A stretch of DNA of 64,000 bases, from the NCBI RefSeq assembly GCF_008828755.2, contig NZ_QBLM01000001.1, forward strand, positions 186,001 through 250,000. Direction: 5' to 3'. Both the position numbers and the translations under genes were made by a program. How positions within the stretch are numbered: position 1 is the stretch's first letter; each line of letters starts with the position of its first letter. Source of the stretch: [Borrelia] turdi (GTDB taxonomy: Bacteria; Spirochaetota; Spirochaetia; Borreliales; Borreliaceae). Shown one piece after another: positions 9,466 to 18,269 of the stretch. The notes below the pieces were generated by a model. That model ran no database searches. It saw only the letters and a program-made list of their open reading frames with translations, and had not been told where the DNA came from.

Positions 9466-10698
9466 ATGAATCTGGGCAAAAATAATCAAAATATAATTAA
9501 AATTGCTAGAATATTTAAAAAAAACAACTATGAATTTTATTTAGTTGGAGGCGCTTTAAGAGACTTATTGCTTAATAAACAGCCTTGCGATTTTGATTTT
9601 GCAACAAATGCAACTCCTGAAGAAATAATAAGATTATTTCCAAATAACATTAAAACGGGAATAAAACATGGCACAATTAGTATTATTTTTAATAAAAAAA
9701 TCTTTGAAATTACCACATATAGAATAGAAAAAGAATATAAAAACAAGAGAGCCCCTAAACAAGTAGAATATACTAAAAATTTAATTAAAGATCTTAAAAG
9801 AAGGGATTTTACAATCAATGCAATTGCAATGGATATTTTTAACTTTAACATAATAGATTGCTATGATGGGAAAAAAGACCTTAATAAGAAAATAATAAGA
9901 TGCATAGGAAACCCAAATAAAAGACTTGAAGAAGACGCCCTTAGAATACTAAGAGCAGCAAGATTTTCATCTACACTCAATTTTAACATTGAAAAAAATA
10001 CTTTAATTTCAATGAAATATAAAAAAGAAAATATTTTAATGATTTCAAAAGAAAGAATAAAAAATGAATTTCAAAAATTATTAGAAGGTACAAATATACA
10101 AAAAGGAATTTATTATCTTAAAAAAGTTGATTTTTTTAAGATTTTTTTTAATTTAGAAGTAAAAACAAAATTAATTAAAAAAACTGCCCTGCTTAACAAG
10201 GATAAATTTTATCTAAAGGCAATAACTATATTGACAATTAAAAAACCCATAAAAGAACTAAAAGAAAAATTAACTTTGCTTAAATTTTCAAATAAAGAAA
10301 TTAAATTAATTTTATTTTATAGAAATATAATTGATAATAACAACATTTTTAATGTTAAAAAATTGAGCGATATTAGATATTTGCTTAGCAAAAGCACAAG
10401 AGAACATTATAAAGAAATAATTGATATATACAAGGCACTCAAAGGAAAAAAGAAAAAATATTTATTTATAATAAAAAATATCAAAAGAAAAAAATTACTA
10501 AAAAATCCCCTCTCTTTAAAAGATTTAAAAATAAACGGAACAGATATCCAAAATCTAGAACAAATAGAAAGTAAAAACATAGGCAAAATTTTAGAAATGC
10601 TCCTAAGCTATGTAATTGAAAATCCCAAACTTAATACTAAAAATTGCCTTATTGAAAAAATCAAAACCCTAAAGATTAATATTTTCCATGGCTTTTAA
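9466..10698 (+). CDS. cca: tRNA nucleotidyltransferase / poly(A) polymerase family protein
   Basis: A class II nucleotidyltransferase that adds CCA to tRNA 3' ends, or poly(A) tails to RNA. The N-terminus has the NTase motif [11 protein letters not shown] and the catalytic carboxylates in CDFDFAT (about residues 27-45). The RNA/NTP recognition motif [14 protein letters not shown] and the segment [15 protein letters not shown] follow. It is 410 residues. None of the three tRNA genes in this window encodes its CCA, so a CCA-adding activity is required; I infer that role, though papS-type annotation is also used for this family. Its last 30 bases overlap the 3' end of convergent rnc. Confidence 0.92.
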   Translation: MNLGKNNQNIIKIARIFKKNNYEFYLVGGALRDLLLNKQPCDFDFATNATPEEIIRLFPNNIKTGIKHGTISIIFNKKIFEITTYRIEKEYKNKRAPKQVEYTKNLIKDLKRRDFTINAIAMDIFNFNIIDCYDGKKDLNKKIIRCIGNPNKRLEEDALRILRAARFSSTLNFNIEKNTLISMKYKKENILMISKERIKNEFQKLLEGTNIQKGIYYLKKVDFFKIFFNLEVKTKLIKKTALLNKDKFYLKAITILTIKKPIKELKEKLTLLKFSNKEIKLILFYRNIIDNNNIFNVKKLSDIRYLLSKSTREHYKEIIDIYKALKGKKKKYLFIIKNIKRKKLLKNPLSLKDLKINGTDIQNLEQIESKNIGKILEMLLSYVIENPKLNTKNCLIEKIKTLKINIFHGF

Positions 10699-11406
10699 AG
10701 CTACTTCGGCCGCTCTCATTTCAGCCTCTTTTTTAGACTTACCCTTTCCATTTGATATAAACTTTTCTCCAACATAAAGCTCAACGCAAAAAACTTTATC
10801 ATGATCTGGACCTATTTCCTTGTCTAACTTATAACTTGGTGAGATTTTATATTTCTTTTGAACATATTCCTGCAACAAGCTCTTATAATCTTTAAAATCT
10901 CCCCTATTAAACATCAATCTTATATACATGTCAAAAAGTTCAACTACGAATTCTGTTGCTATTGAAAACCCGCTATCAAGATAAATAGCGCCTACAAAGG
11001 CTTCAATAGCATCTGCAAGAATGCCTTTTTTATTGCGACCATCATTACTTTCCTCTCCTCTGCCAAGTAAAATATAAGAACCAAGATCAATCTCTCTGGC
11101 AATACTAGATAAAGAATCTTCGCTAACAATATAAGATCTGGCCTTACTAAGCTCTCCTTCACTTTTATTTGGATAAGTTTTATAAAGATAATCCGTGATA
11201 ATCAAATTAAGCACAGAATCTCCTAAAAATTCCAATCTCTCATTATTGTCAGATTTTTGATCCAGCTCATTAGAATACGAGGAATGACTCAATGCTATAT
11301 TTAATAAATCAAAATTATTAAAATCAATACTCAAATTTTCCAAAAATTCACTCAATTGGGCTTTTCTTTCACTATCAAAACAAAAATCGGAAGATTTTTT
11401 TTTCAT
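10669..11406 (-). CDS. rnc: Ribonuclease III
   Basis: RNase III cleaves double-stranded RNA and matures rRNA. The catalytic signature [15 protein letters not shown] is near residue 50, and the second acidic site [13 protein letters not shown] lies near residue 125. A C-terminal double-stranded RNA-binding domain ends with [19 protein letters not shown] chose the ATG at 11406, whose A overlaps the acpP stop codon, over the adjacent TTG. Length about 245 residues. It is the last gene of the coaD-rpmF-acpP-rnc cluster. Confidence 0.96.
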   Translation of the reverse strand: MKKKSSDFCFDSERKAQLSEFLENLSIDFNNFDLLNIALSHSSYSNELDQKSDNNERLEFLGDSVLNLIITDYLYKTYPNKSEGELSKARSYIVSEDSLSSIAREIDLGSYILLGRGEESNDGRNKKGILADAIEAFVGAIYLDSGFSIATEFVVELFDMYIRLMFNRGDFKDYKSLLQEYVQKKYKISPSYKLDKEIGPDHDKVFCVELYVGEKFISNGKGKSKKEAEMRAAEVALKAMENINL

Positions 11407-11648
11407 CAACCTTTTCTCTTTTTAATAAAATTAACAACATCGCCTACCGTCTCAAATTCATTGGCTTCGTTCTCTGGAATCTTATCATCAAAAGCCTCTT
11501 CAAGCAAATACAAAAGTTCATAAATATCAAGACTATCTGCACTAAGATCTTCAACAAATCTAGAGTCTAGGGTAATTTCATCTTCTTTTTTATCAAGCTG
11601 CTCAGATATAATAGACCTAACCTTACTAAAAATTTCATCATTATCCAT
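11406..11648 (-). CDS. acpP: Acyl carrier protein
   Basis: An 80-residue acidic helical protein that carries acyl chains on a 4'-phosphopantetheine arm. The attachment serine is in the DSL motif of [12 protein letters not shown] (about residue 38). A strong AAGGAAGG site precedes the ATG. It sits between rpmF and rnc, as in many bacteria. Borrelia is known to lack full fatty-acid synthesis, so a role in phospholipid acyl transfer or another pathway is likely (inference). Confidence 0.95.
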   Translation of the reverse strand: MDNDEIFSKVRSIISEQLDKKEDEITLDSRFVEDLSADSLDIYELLYLLEEAFDDKIPENEANEFETVGDVVNFIKKRKG

Positions 11649-11671
11649 GAATACACCTTCCTTGCTACAAA

Positions 11672-11854
11672 CTATAACCCTATTTCTAGATATTGATTAT
11701 TCCTATAATATCCACATTTTAAACAAATTCTGTGCCTAACTCCAAGATTACCACAATTAGAACATTCTTGAAATTGCGGAATTTTCTTTCTCATATTTAT
11801 GCTACGCCTTGTTCTACTTCTAGACTTTGAAGGCTTAAATTTTGGAACAGCCAT
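11672..11854 (-). CDS. rpmF: Ribosomal protein L32
   Basis: A 60-residue basic protein of the large subunit. It starts [17 protein letters not shown], typical of bL32, and keeps the zinc-binding pairs CSNC and CLKC. GGAG precedes the ATG by six bases. It lies between coaD and acpP on the same strand. Confidence 0.96.
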
Positions 11855-11907
11855 TACTTTCTCCTACTACTTTTAAACTAGATTAAATTATCTTAATAAT
11901 ATATATA

Positions 11908-12408
11908 TTAACCAAGGCATTTGTCAACAAACTTAGATTTCAATCTATTGAACACCAATTCTGGAACAAAATGAGAAAGATCAACATCCTTTTTCCTCAT
12001 CAACTCCTTTACAAACTCTGACCTTACATATAAATGTTCTGCACTACTTGGTAAAAATATAGTATCAATTTTAAAATTTAACTTATTATTAACAAGATAC
12101 CTTTCAAACTCTATATCAAAATCATTAAAAGCCCTAATTCCCCTAACAATAAATCTAATAGAATTAATTAATGCATAATCAACAATAAACCCATTATACC
12201 TATCTACAAATACATTAAAAAGATTTAAAGACAAAATAACATCTTTTGTAAGACTAAACCTCTCAATATCGCTTAGCAAATATTTTTTTGATTTGTTGTC
12301 AGCTACTAAAACAACAATTTTGTCAAAAATAGCCAATGATCTTTTAATTAAATCAATATGGCCCCAGGTAATTGGATCAAAAGATCCTGGAAAAACTGCC
12401 ACCTTCAT
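11908..12408 (-). CDS. coaD: Phosphopantetheine adenylyltransferase
   Basis: CoaD transfers AMP from ATP to 4'-phosphopantetheine, the penultimate step of coenzyme A synthesis. The N-terminus [18 protein letters not shown] has the nucleotidyltransferase GxFDP..xGH signature. The later [15 protein letters not shown] and the ending with [10 protein letters not shown] are also typical. I use the ATG at 12408 because it places [12 protein letters not shown] at the N-terminus as in the family and follows the upstream stop by one base. An in-frame ATG at 12438 would add ten residues and overlap the upstream gene. Neither has an ideal ribosome binding site. Confidence 0.93.
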   Translation of the reverse strand: MKVAVFPGSFDPITWGHIDLIKRSLAIFDKIVVLVADNKSKKYLLSDIERFSLTKDVILSLNLFNVFVDRYNGFIVDYALINSIRFIVRGIRAFNDFDIEFERYLVNNKLNFKIDTIFLPSSAEHLYVRSEFVKELMRKKDVDLSHFVPELVFNRLKSKFVDKCLG

Positions 12409-12409
12409 A

Positions 12410-12949
12410 TCAACGAAGTCTAACCCCTCTATTGACATCTTTGAGAATTTTTTTGCGCCATATTGGCTGTTCTTCTAAATTTTCAAACTCAATTTCTTTA
12501 ATAATTTTGAAATATAGATATTCTCCCCTAGAAGATGTATCCACAACAAAAAATTTACCAACACCCCTATAAACTAATTTTTCATTACTTGAAAGATTAT
12601 TTTCAACTGTTAATTTATTTATAGCACAATCAAAATGAACAGGCCTATCTTCATTTTCAACCTTTAAAGACATGCTGCAAACAATATCATTAATTTTTTT
12701 TTCACAAATAGCACAAGTAATATCAAGATTTATTCTTGTTTTAAATTTTATATTTTTTCTTCTAAATTTACCTTTAAAACCATTTTGTTTATCTGTATTT
12801 AAAACAGTAGATCTATTATTAAAACTATTTAAAGGGGCAACATTTTGACTTTTGCTCTCAGAATTTAATCTTTTATTTTTAAAACCATAAAAACGCTTAT
12901 TGTATTTATGAAAATTGCTACCCTTAAATTTACTTTGAGTATATTCCAA
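12410..12949 (-). CDS. Basic protein with a Cys/His zinc-knuckle-like motif, unknown function
   Basis: About 179 residues. The first 80 are strongly basic and look disordered (Lys, Arg and Asn runs). Then comes [15 protein letters not shown] and, about 17 residues on, HFDC, a likely zinc site. The C-terminal part ending [13 protein letters not shown] is folded-looking. The TTG at 12949 is eight bases after AAGGAG and is the best start; another TTG two codons upstream lies too close to that site. It is followed by coaD with a one-base gap. The context and charge suggest nucleic-acid binding, which is inference only. Confidence 0.65.
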   Translation of the reverse strand: MEYTQSKFKGSNFHKYNKRFYGFKNKRLNSESKSQNVAPLNSFNNRSTVLNTDKQNGFKGKFRRKNIKFKTRINLDITCAICEKKINDIVCSMSLKVENEDRPVHFDCAINKLTVENNLSSNEKLVYRGVGKFFVVDTSSRGEYLYFKIIKEIEFENLEEQPIWRKKILKDVNRGVRLR

Positions 12950-13301
12950 AATCAACTCTCCTTAACGATAACAAATAAATATTTGCCGTCCAAAAAATAA
13001 AAACAAAAACTTAAAGACGAATACTTACACAACTTAAAAGCTTTTCAACAAATCGGAATTTCAAACCCTTGGCTTTTTAAAGGACAAAAAGCGAAATTAA
13101 AGCCTCATTGAAATTAATAAGAATAATTAGTTAATTAATGCTTTTAATCGTAACAAATACCCGACCAAACTTAACAAGTTAATTTTCAAAACAGTAAAAA
13201 TTCTAAATTTTGAATAAAAATTATTAAAACAAAAGCACATTCAAAAATAATTTTTAATCTTAATCTAATTTGCCGCTAAAATATTTAAAATAACTTAAAA
13301 A
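12950..13301. other. 352-base intergenic region between rplS and the zinc-knuckle gene
   Basis: No annotated gene. It should hold the end of the ffh-rplS transcript and the promoter for the zinc-knuckle/coaD cluster, but no strong terminator hairpin or consensus promoter stands out. A plus-strand frame from about 13006 to 13113 is open for about 35 codons with protein-like composition but no start codon. See findings. Confidence 0.4.
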
Positions 13302-13667
13302 CTAATGCTTAACTTTTTTAATATTAAGGCGCTCCTTTATCTTCATAGCGGCTTTACCAATTCTATTTCTCATATAATAAAGCTTTGCCCTTCTAACCTT
13401 TCCCCTTCTTAAAACTTCAACTTTTTCTATAATAGGAGAATATACTGGAAAAATTTTTTCAACACCTATTCCTGAAGAAATTTTTCTAACTAAAAATGTT
13501 TTACCAATTCCCTTATTTTGAAAAGAAATAACAATCCCTTCAAAATTCTGTAACCTCTCATTATTACCTTCAATAATTTTATAAACAACCTTAACAGTAT
13601 CACCCACATTAAAGACAAAACCCTCATTTATCTTATTTTGGGCTTCAATTTTTCTTATCAAATCCAT
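13302..13667 (-). CDS. rplS: Ribosomal protein L19
   Basis: bL19 sits at the interface between the ribosomal subunits. The 121-residue sequence has family features such as [39 protein letters not shown] and [15 protein letters not shown] lies within the end of trmD, and the coding regions overlap by 23 bases. It is the last gene of the ffh-rpsP-khpA-rimM-trmD-rplS operon, whose order is widely conserved. Confidence 0.97.
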   Translation of the reverse strand: MDLIRKIEAQNKINEGFVFNVGDTVKVVYKIIEGNNERLQNFEGIVISFQNKGIGKTFLVRKISSGIGVEKIFPVYSPIIEKVEVLRRGKVRRAKLYYMRNRIGKAAMKIKERLNIKKVKH

Positions 13668-14364
13668 TATCTTCTCCTATTATCTTTAAATATTTAAGGT
13701 ATAAATCATATCTATTTTTCTTAGTTTTTTCTCTAGCCTTAAAAAGCCTCCAATTCTTTATATTTTCATGATGCCCTGAAACAAGAACTTCTGGAACCTT
13801 TATTCCCATGAAATTATAAGGCCTAGTATAATGAGGATATTCAAGCAACCCATTTTTCATACCAAACGATTCCTCTAATAAAGAATTAGGATTTATTACT
13901 CCATCCAACAATCTATATACACTATCTATTAAAACAAGAGCTGCGATCTCTCCAGAAGATAAAACATAATCTCCAATAGAAATCTCAAAATCAACATACA
14001 AATCTATAATACGCTGATCAATTCCCTCATATCTTCCACAAATTATAACAATTTCTTCTTTTTTTGACAAGGAATACGCTAAGTCTTGAGTATACTTTAT
14101 ACCAGAAGGACTTAAAAATATTGTTGTTTTCTTAATAGCTTCTACATGCTCAAGAGCAAAAAACATGGGCTCAGCCTTTAATACCATCCCAGCACCGCCT
14201 CCATAAGGCAAATCATCACATCTTTTATGTTTATCTTTTGAGAAATCTCTAACGTCAACAAGCTCAAAATCTACTATTCCTTTGTTAATAGCTTTTTTCA
14301 TTATTGAATTTTCAAAAAATGGTTTAATTATTACTGGAAAAAGGGATATAACTGTAAATTTCAT
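13645..14364 (-). CDS. trmD: tRNA (guanine-37-N1)-methyltransferase
   Basis: TrmD methylates G37 next to the anticodon and prevents +1 frameshifting. It belongs to the SPOUT knot family. The motifs [31 protein letters not shown]-like [16 protein letters not shown], and [19 protein letters not shown] line the SAM-binding knot. The length of 239 residues is standard. Its ATG overlaps the rimM stop by four bases (ATGA), so translation is probably coupled. Confidence 0.97.
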   Translation of the reverse strand: MKFTVISLFPVIIKPFFENSIMKKAINKGIVDFELVDVRDFSKDKHKRCDDLPYGGGAGMVLKAEPMFFALEHVEAIKKTTIFLSPSGIKYTQDLAYSLSKKEEIVIICGRYEGIDQRIIDLYVDFEISIGDYVLSSGEIAALVLIDSVYRLLDGVINPNSLLEESFGMKNGLLEYPHYTRPYNFMGIKVPEVLVSGHHENIKNWRLFKAREKTKKNRYDLYLKYLKIIGEDNGFDKKN

Positions 14365-14861
14365 CTTAAAAGATCTAGAACCTTAAGCTCAATTGTTTTT
14401 TCTCTTACATCTATATCTCCAATATAAATGCTCAAAAAGGGAATAAAAAAAAATTTAATACCCACTTTAACTTCAAGAAATACGCTATTTAAATATTCAA
14501 AGAAAGCTACAACTTCCCCGAGCTTCCTATTGTCATTAACAATAGTATAGCCAATCAATTTTCCCAAATAATATTCGCCTTCTTTCAAACTCGATGCAAG
14601 CGAATCATCAACCCATAATTCAAAGCCAATCAAAGACCTGACCGACTCTGGGGTATTAATCCCTTCAAACTTCAAAAATAAGGAATTGCTTTTTATATTA
14701 ACATCCACAACCCTAACTTCAAGGGTAAGTCCATTGCTTTTTTTTAAAAGGACTTTATTGTCTTTTAGATTAACAAAATCATAAAAATTATTGGATATGC
14801 TTTTAATCTTAGCATATCCATTAACTCCATAAGACGATAATATCACGCCTTTAATAAACAT
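14361..14861 (-). CDS. rimM: Ribosome maturation factor RimM
   Basis: RimM helps assemble the 30S head by binding S19 during maturation. The 166 residues start FIKGVILSSYGVNGYAKI, matching the RimM N-terminal barrel, and contain YYLGKLIGYTIVN, the PRC-barrel part. Sequence identity to well-studied RimM is modest, but position between the KH protein and trmD supports the call. It starts three bases after khpA ends. Confidence 0.9.
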   Translation of the reverse strand: MFIKGVILSSYGVNGYAKIKSISNNFYDFVNLKDNKVLLKKSNGLTLEVRVVDVNIKSNSLFLKFEGINTPESVRSLIGFELWVDDSLASSLKEGEYYLGKLIGYTIVNDNRKLGEVVAFFEYLNSVFLEVKVGIKFFFIPFLSIYIGDIDVREKTIELKVLDLLR

Positions 14862-14864
14862 AAA

Positions 14865-15113
14865 TCAATCTAAAATTTCTAATTGTACTCGCCTATTGGT
14901 TTTAGCAGCACAAGCTCCAAGCAAAGTTCTAATAGCTCGTGCAATACGACCTCGTCTTCCTATTATCTTGCCCACATCACTTTGAGAAACCCTTAATTCT
15001 AAAATAGTTGATTTTTCCCCTTCAATTACATTTAGTTTTACTTCATCTTGTTTATCTACAAGAGACTTTACTATAAACTCTATAAGTTCAATCTCATTTC
15101 CATACTCTTTCAT
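14865..15113 (-). CDS. khpA: KH-domain RNA-binding protein KhpA
   Basis: An 82-residue single KH domain. The GxxG loop is in VGKIIGRRGRIARAIRTLL (about residues 50-68). In other bacteria KhpA works with KhpB in RNA binding and cell-wall regulation; in Borrelia the role is not visible from sequence. The ATG follows the rpsP stop directly, and its GGAGG site lies inside the last rpsP codons. Confidence 0.93.
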   Translation of the reverse strand: MKEYGNEIELIEFIVKSLVDKQDEVKLNVIEGEKSTILELRVSQSDVGKIIGRRGRIARAIRTLLGACAAKTNRRVQLEILD

Positions 15114-15374
15114 TTAAACCTCCTGACTTTTCACATTCAAGTTGTTTTTATTTAAAAGCATTTTCACTGTATCGCTTAAAATTGCTCCCTTGTTTATCCA
15201 ATCTTTCATTCTATCTTCCTTAATTTTTATTTGTTTTTGCTTTTCAACAGGATGATAATAACCAAGTTCTTCAATTGCTCTACCATCTCTAGGAGAAGCA
15301 GAATTCATAACTACAATCCTATAATAAGGTCTTTTCTTAGCCCCCATTCTCTTCAATCTTATCCTAACACTCAA
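15114..15374 (-). CDS. rpsP: Ribosomal protein S16
   Basis: bS16 is a small-subunit assembly protein of 86 residues. The N-terminal SVRIRLKRMGAKKRPYYRI and ASPRDGRAIEELGYYHP are diagnostic. The start is TTG, seven bases after a perfect AAGGAGG, so the non-ATG start is well supported. It lies between ffh (12-base gap) and khpA. Confidence 0.97.
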   Translation of the reverse strand: MSVRIRLKRMGAKKRPYYRIVVMNSASPRDGRAIEELGYYHPVEKQKQIKIKEDRMKDWINKGAILSDTVKMLLNKNNLNVKSQEV

Positions 15375-15386
15375 ATTTATTCCTCC

Positions 15387-16721
15387 TTATTTTCCCAAAA
15401 GGGATGCAATCTTATTTTGAAAATCTTTATTTTTCATTTTTTTCATAATCAAAGTTGTTTGACTAAACTTTTTTATGAGTTTATTAACATCAAAAATAGT
15501 TGTTCCACTTCCCAAAGCTATTCTTTTTTTTCTTGAGGGATTGTTCAAAATCACTGGGTTTATTCTTTCTTTTTTAGTCATAGAAAGAATAATAGCTTCT
15601 TCTTTATTAAAACTTTCTTCGGTTAAATTATTGATATTCAGCATTGATTTTGAAACACCTGGTAAAAAACTCACAAAATTAGAAAACCCTCCTACTTGCC
15701 TTATACGTCTAAATTGGCTTAGATAGTCTTCAAAATTAAAACTAGCTTTATTAATTTTTTCCTCAAGCTTAATAGCCTCTTCTTTATCAACAACACTTTG
15801 AATCTTCTCTACAAGACTAACAACATCCCCCATGCCAAGAATTCTAGAAGCAATTCTTTCTGGATAAAAGGAATCAAGATCTTCAATTTTTTCTCCAACT
15901 CCAATAAATTTAATAGGAACTTCACAAATACTTTTAAACGATAGTACAGCGCCACCTCTAGTATCTGAATCAAACTTAGAGAATATAGCACCAGTAAGTC
16001 CAACATTTTCATTAAATTCCTTAGCAATATTTACCGCAACTTGTCCCATCATAGAATCTACCACTAAAATGGTTTCTGAGGGCTGTAAAATCTCTTTAAT
16101 CTTTTTTATCTCTTCAACTAAAAAAGATTCAACCTCAAGGCGACCTCTAGTATCAACGATTACAGAATCAAAAAACTCAGACTTAGCAAATTTCATGGAC
16201 GATTTAACAATTTTAATAGGATCTTTTTCACCCTCAAGTGAAAATACTGGAACATCTATTTGGCTACCTAATATTTTTAACTGTTCCGTGGCCGCTGCTC
16301 TAAATGTGTCAGCAGCTACAAGGAGCACTTTTCTATTTTCCTTTTTAAGCCTTAAAGAAAGCTTAGCACATGTTGTGGTCTTACCAGAACCTTGAAGTCC
16401 AATCATAAGAATATAAGATTGTTTATTAACAGGATTTAAGCTAAGCTCATAATTTTTGCCTCCCAAAAATTTAACAAGATTATCATTGACAATTTTAATA
16501 AACTGAGACTTAGGATCAATACCTCTTAAAACTTTTACTCCCTTGGATTCTTCAATTATAGAATTTAAAAAACGTCTTATAACCCTTAAGTTAACATCAG
16601 CATCAACTAAAGAATTCTTAATAATCTCAATAGCCTCTGCAATGTTTTTATCATTTATTGTAGATTTTCCAGAAAGATAGTTTATAAAATTTTTAAAATT
16701 TGACCCCAAACTTTCAAGCAT
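15387..16721 (-). CDS. ffh: Signal recognition particle GTPase Ffh
   Basis: Ffh with 4.5S RNA targets ribosomes making membrane proteins to FtsY. The N domain is followed by the G domain: GLQGSGKTTTCAKL (P loop, about residue 105), DTRGR (G3, where DTAGR is usual), and SKFDSDTRGGAVLSF (G4/G5 region, TKxD replaced by SKFD). The Met-rich M domain ends the protein (MLNINNLTEE, TLIMKKMKNK). At 444 residues it has normal length. It heads the ribosomal-protein/tRNA-modification operon. Confidence 0.97.
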   Translation of the reverse strand: MLESLGSNFKNFINYLSGKSTINDKNIAEAIEIIKNSLVDADVNLRVIRRFLNSIIEESKGVKVLRGIDPKSQFIKIVNDNLVKFLGGKNYELSLNPVNKQSYILMIGLQGSGKTTTCAKLSLRLKKENRKVLLVAADTFRAAATEQLKILGSQIDVPVFSLEGEKDPIKIVKSSMKFAKSEFFDSVIVDTRGRLEVESFLVEEIKKIKEILQPSETILVVDSMMGQVAVNIAKEFNENVGLTGAIFSKFDSDTRGGAVLSFKSICEVPIKFIGVGEKIEDLDSFYPERIASRILGMGDVVSLVEKIQSVVDKEEAIKLEEKINKASFNFEDYLSQFRRIRQVGGFSNFVSFLPGVSKSMLNINNLTEESFNKEEAIILSMTKKERINPVILNNPSRKKRIALGSGTTIFDVNKLIKKFSQTTLIMKKMKNKDFQNKIASLLGK

Positions 16722-16741
16722 TAAAAATAACCCTTATTCTC

Positions 16742-16766
16742 AAAAATAATCTTATCAAATATAAGA
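16742..16766 (-). terminator. Possible terminator after badR
   Basis: On the minus strand a 6-bp stem TCTTAT/ATAAGA with a 5-base loop (16750-16766) is followed by a T-rich stretch. The stem is A+T-rich and weak. It lies between badR and ffh. Confidence 0.35.
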
Positions 16767-16783
16767 TACAAAAAAAGGCAATA

Positions 16784-17992
16784 TTAATCAATATCTCCTC
16801 CTGTCAAATAAAATTTATTAAAAATAACACTAGAAGCGGGCCCAACAACAGAAACTTCAGTATCTAATGAACTAAGCTTTAATACTATATTCTCTTTATT
16901 TCGCTTTTTAATCTCTTCTTTTAGCAAATCAAAAAAAACTTTTAATTTGAAACTTTGACCATAGAGCACTAAATAATTAAAATCAAGCATTCTTTGAATA
17001 TTGATAATAATTATTGCCAAATATTTAACCGTATCTTCCATAATTTTATTTATAAAATCATATTTTTCATAAAGAGAAAAAACATCATATATTGTAACCT
17101 TTTTCAATTTACCCTCATACTTTTCATAAAGTTCAGGAATCTCACCATTCATAAACTCTTTTGAAATCAATCTCTGCAAAGCAAAATTAGATATTAGCAT
17201 ATTAACACAACCCTTATTACCACAAGTTGGACAATTTTTCTCTCCCTCATAATCAATTATCATGTGGCTAACCATCCCTGACTTATTATTAAAACCGGGA
17301 TAAACATTGCCATCTGACCAAATCGAAAGTTCAGCAGTATCTGTATAGTCAAAAAACATAATATTATCTATATTTTTACCCATAAATTCAGCAAGAGATA
17401 AATTTTTAACATAACTTTCAAGATAAACTGTAAGTGAAAAATATTCCTCAAGTATCCTTTTAACAGGAACATCTTTTTCAATCCATGCTCCATAACTATC
17501 ATTAACAATACCTGATTCTTTATCTTTTATTAACCCTGTAATGCTAAAACCTAAGCCAATAAATTTATCTCTTGAAAAATTATGTTTCCAAATAATTTCT
17601 ATCATATGATCTTTTATTTTTTCTAAAATGTCATAAGCGCTAACTGGGGGTTCAAAAGAATGAGTCTCGCTTATTAAAACCTCACATTTAAGATTAGCAA
17701 TACCTATTTGAAAATAATTGCTAGAAATAATAACTCCCATTGAATACGCATAATCTTTATTAATATCAAGAAGTATTTCTTTTCGTCCATGTTTTTTAAC
17801 ATCAGACACTCTAGACCCAACTTCAATCAAAAGATTTTCTTTTATCATTTGATTAGTCAAAATAGTAACCGCAGCATTCGTTAAAGTTAACTTACGGGCT
17901 AAGTCTGTTCTTGAATATTGCATATTTTTCAAACTAAGAAGAATTTTTCTTCTATTCCCACCCCTAATCGAAACCATATTTTCACCCTGCAT
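16784..17992 (-). CDS. badR: ROK/NagC-family transcriptional regulator BadR
   Basis: 402 residues: an N-terminal winged helix-turn-helix (about residues 12-65; SRTDLARKLTLTNAAVTIL), then a ROK sugar-kinase-like fold. A zinc motif CPTCGNKGC is kept, but the ROK acid in GEIGH is changed (SGMVSHM) and the catalytic ND pair is replaced, so it is unlikely to phosphorylate sugar. BadR is known in B. burgdorferi as a repressor of rpoS and as essential for mammalian infection. AAGGAGG six bases before the ATG at 17992 fixes the start. A TAAAATAT motif overlaps its likely -10, which suggests self-control. Confidence 0.9.
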   Translation of the reverse strand: MQGENMVSIRGGNRRKILLSLKNMQYSRTDLARKLTLTNAAVTILTNQMIKENLLIEVGSRVSDVKKHGRKEILLDINKDYAYSMGVIISSNYFQIGIANLKCEVLISETHSFEPPVSAYDILEKIKDHMIEIIWKHNFSRDKFIGLGFSITGLIKDKESGIVNDSYGAWIEKDVPVKRILEEYFSLTVYLESYVKNLSLAEFMGKNIDNIMFFDYTDTAELSIWSDGNVYPGFNNKSGMVSHMIIDYEGEKNCPTCGNKGCVNMLISNFALQRLISKEFMNGEIPELYEKYEGKLKKVTIYDVFSLYEKYDFINKIMEDTVKYLAIIIINIQRMLDFNYLVLYGQSFKLKVFFDLLKEEIKKRNKENIVLKLSSLDTEVSVVGPASSVIFNKFYLTGGDID

Positions 17993-18269
17993 AATGCACC
18001 TCCTTTGTTTTTTAAAATAAAAAAATATTATAAAATATCATATTAAAACCCAATATAATATCCTATATATTCCCAAAAGACAAACATACCTTTATAAGGC
18101 TAAAAAATAATTTTATATCATAAAATCACATTCATAAACTATCAGAAACTTAAAGCTTAACAAAAAAAGGAATAAAGTCATTTTTATATAAAAACTAATC
18201 AATAAAAATTAATTAAATTTAAAAAATAGCAAAAACAAAAAAAGCCACTTTGCCTTGAAACTAATAAAT
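17993..18269. other. badR upstream region
   Basis: 277 bases of very A+T-rich DNA between fusA2 and badR. On the minus strand TATAAT (18032-18027) is a likely badR -10. It is overlapped by TAAAATAT on the plus strand (18031-18038), the motif reported for BadR binding. No gene or strong terminator is visible after fusA2. Confidence 0.5.

Noticed and set aside
11908-12438. Longer coaD start at 12438
   Set aside because: It adds ten residues not seen in the family and overlaps the upstream gene by 29 bases; the ATG at 12408 gives the normal N-terminus.
16069-16395. 108-codon plus-strand frame opposite ffh
   Set aside because: Lies wholly within the conserved GTPase domain of ffh on the other strand; composition is that of a reverse-strand shadow.
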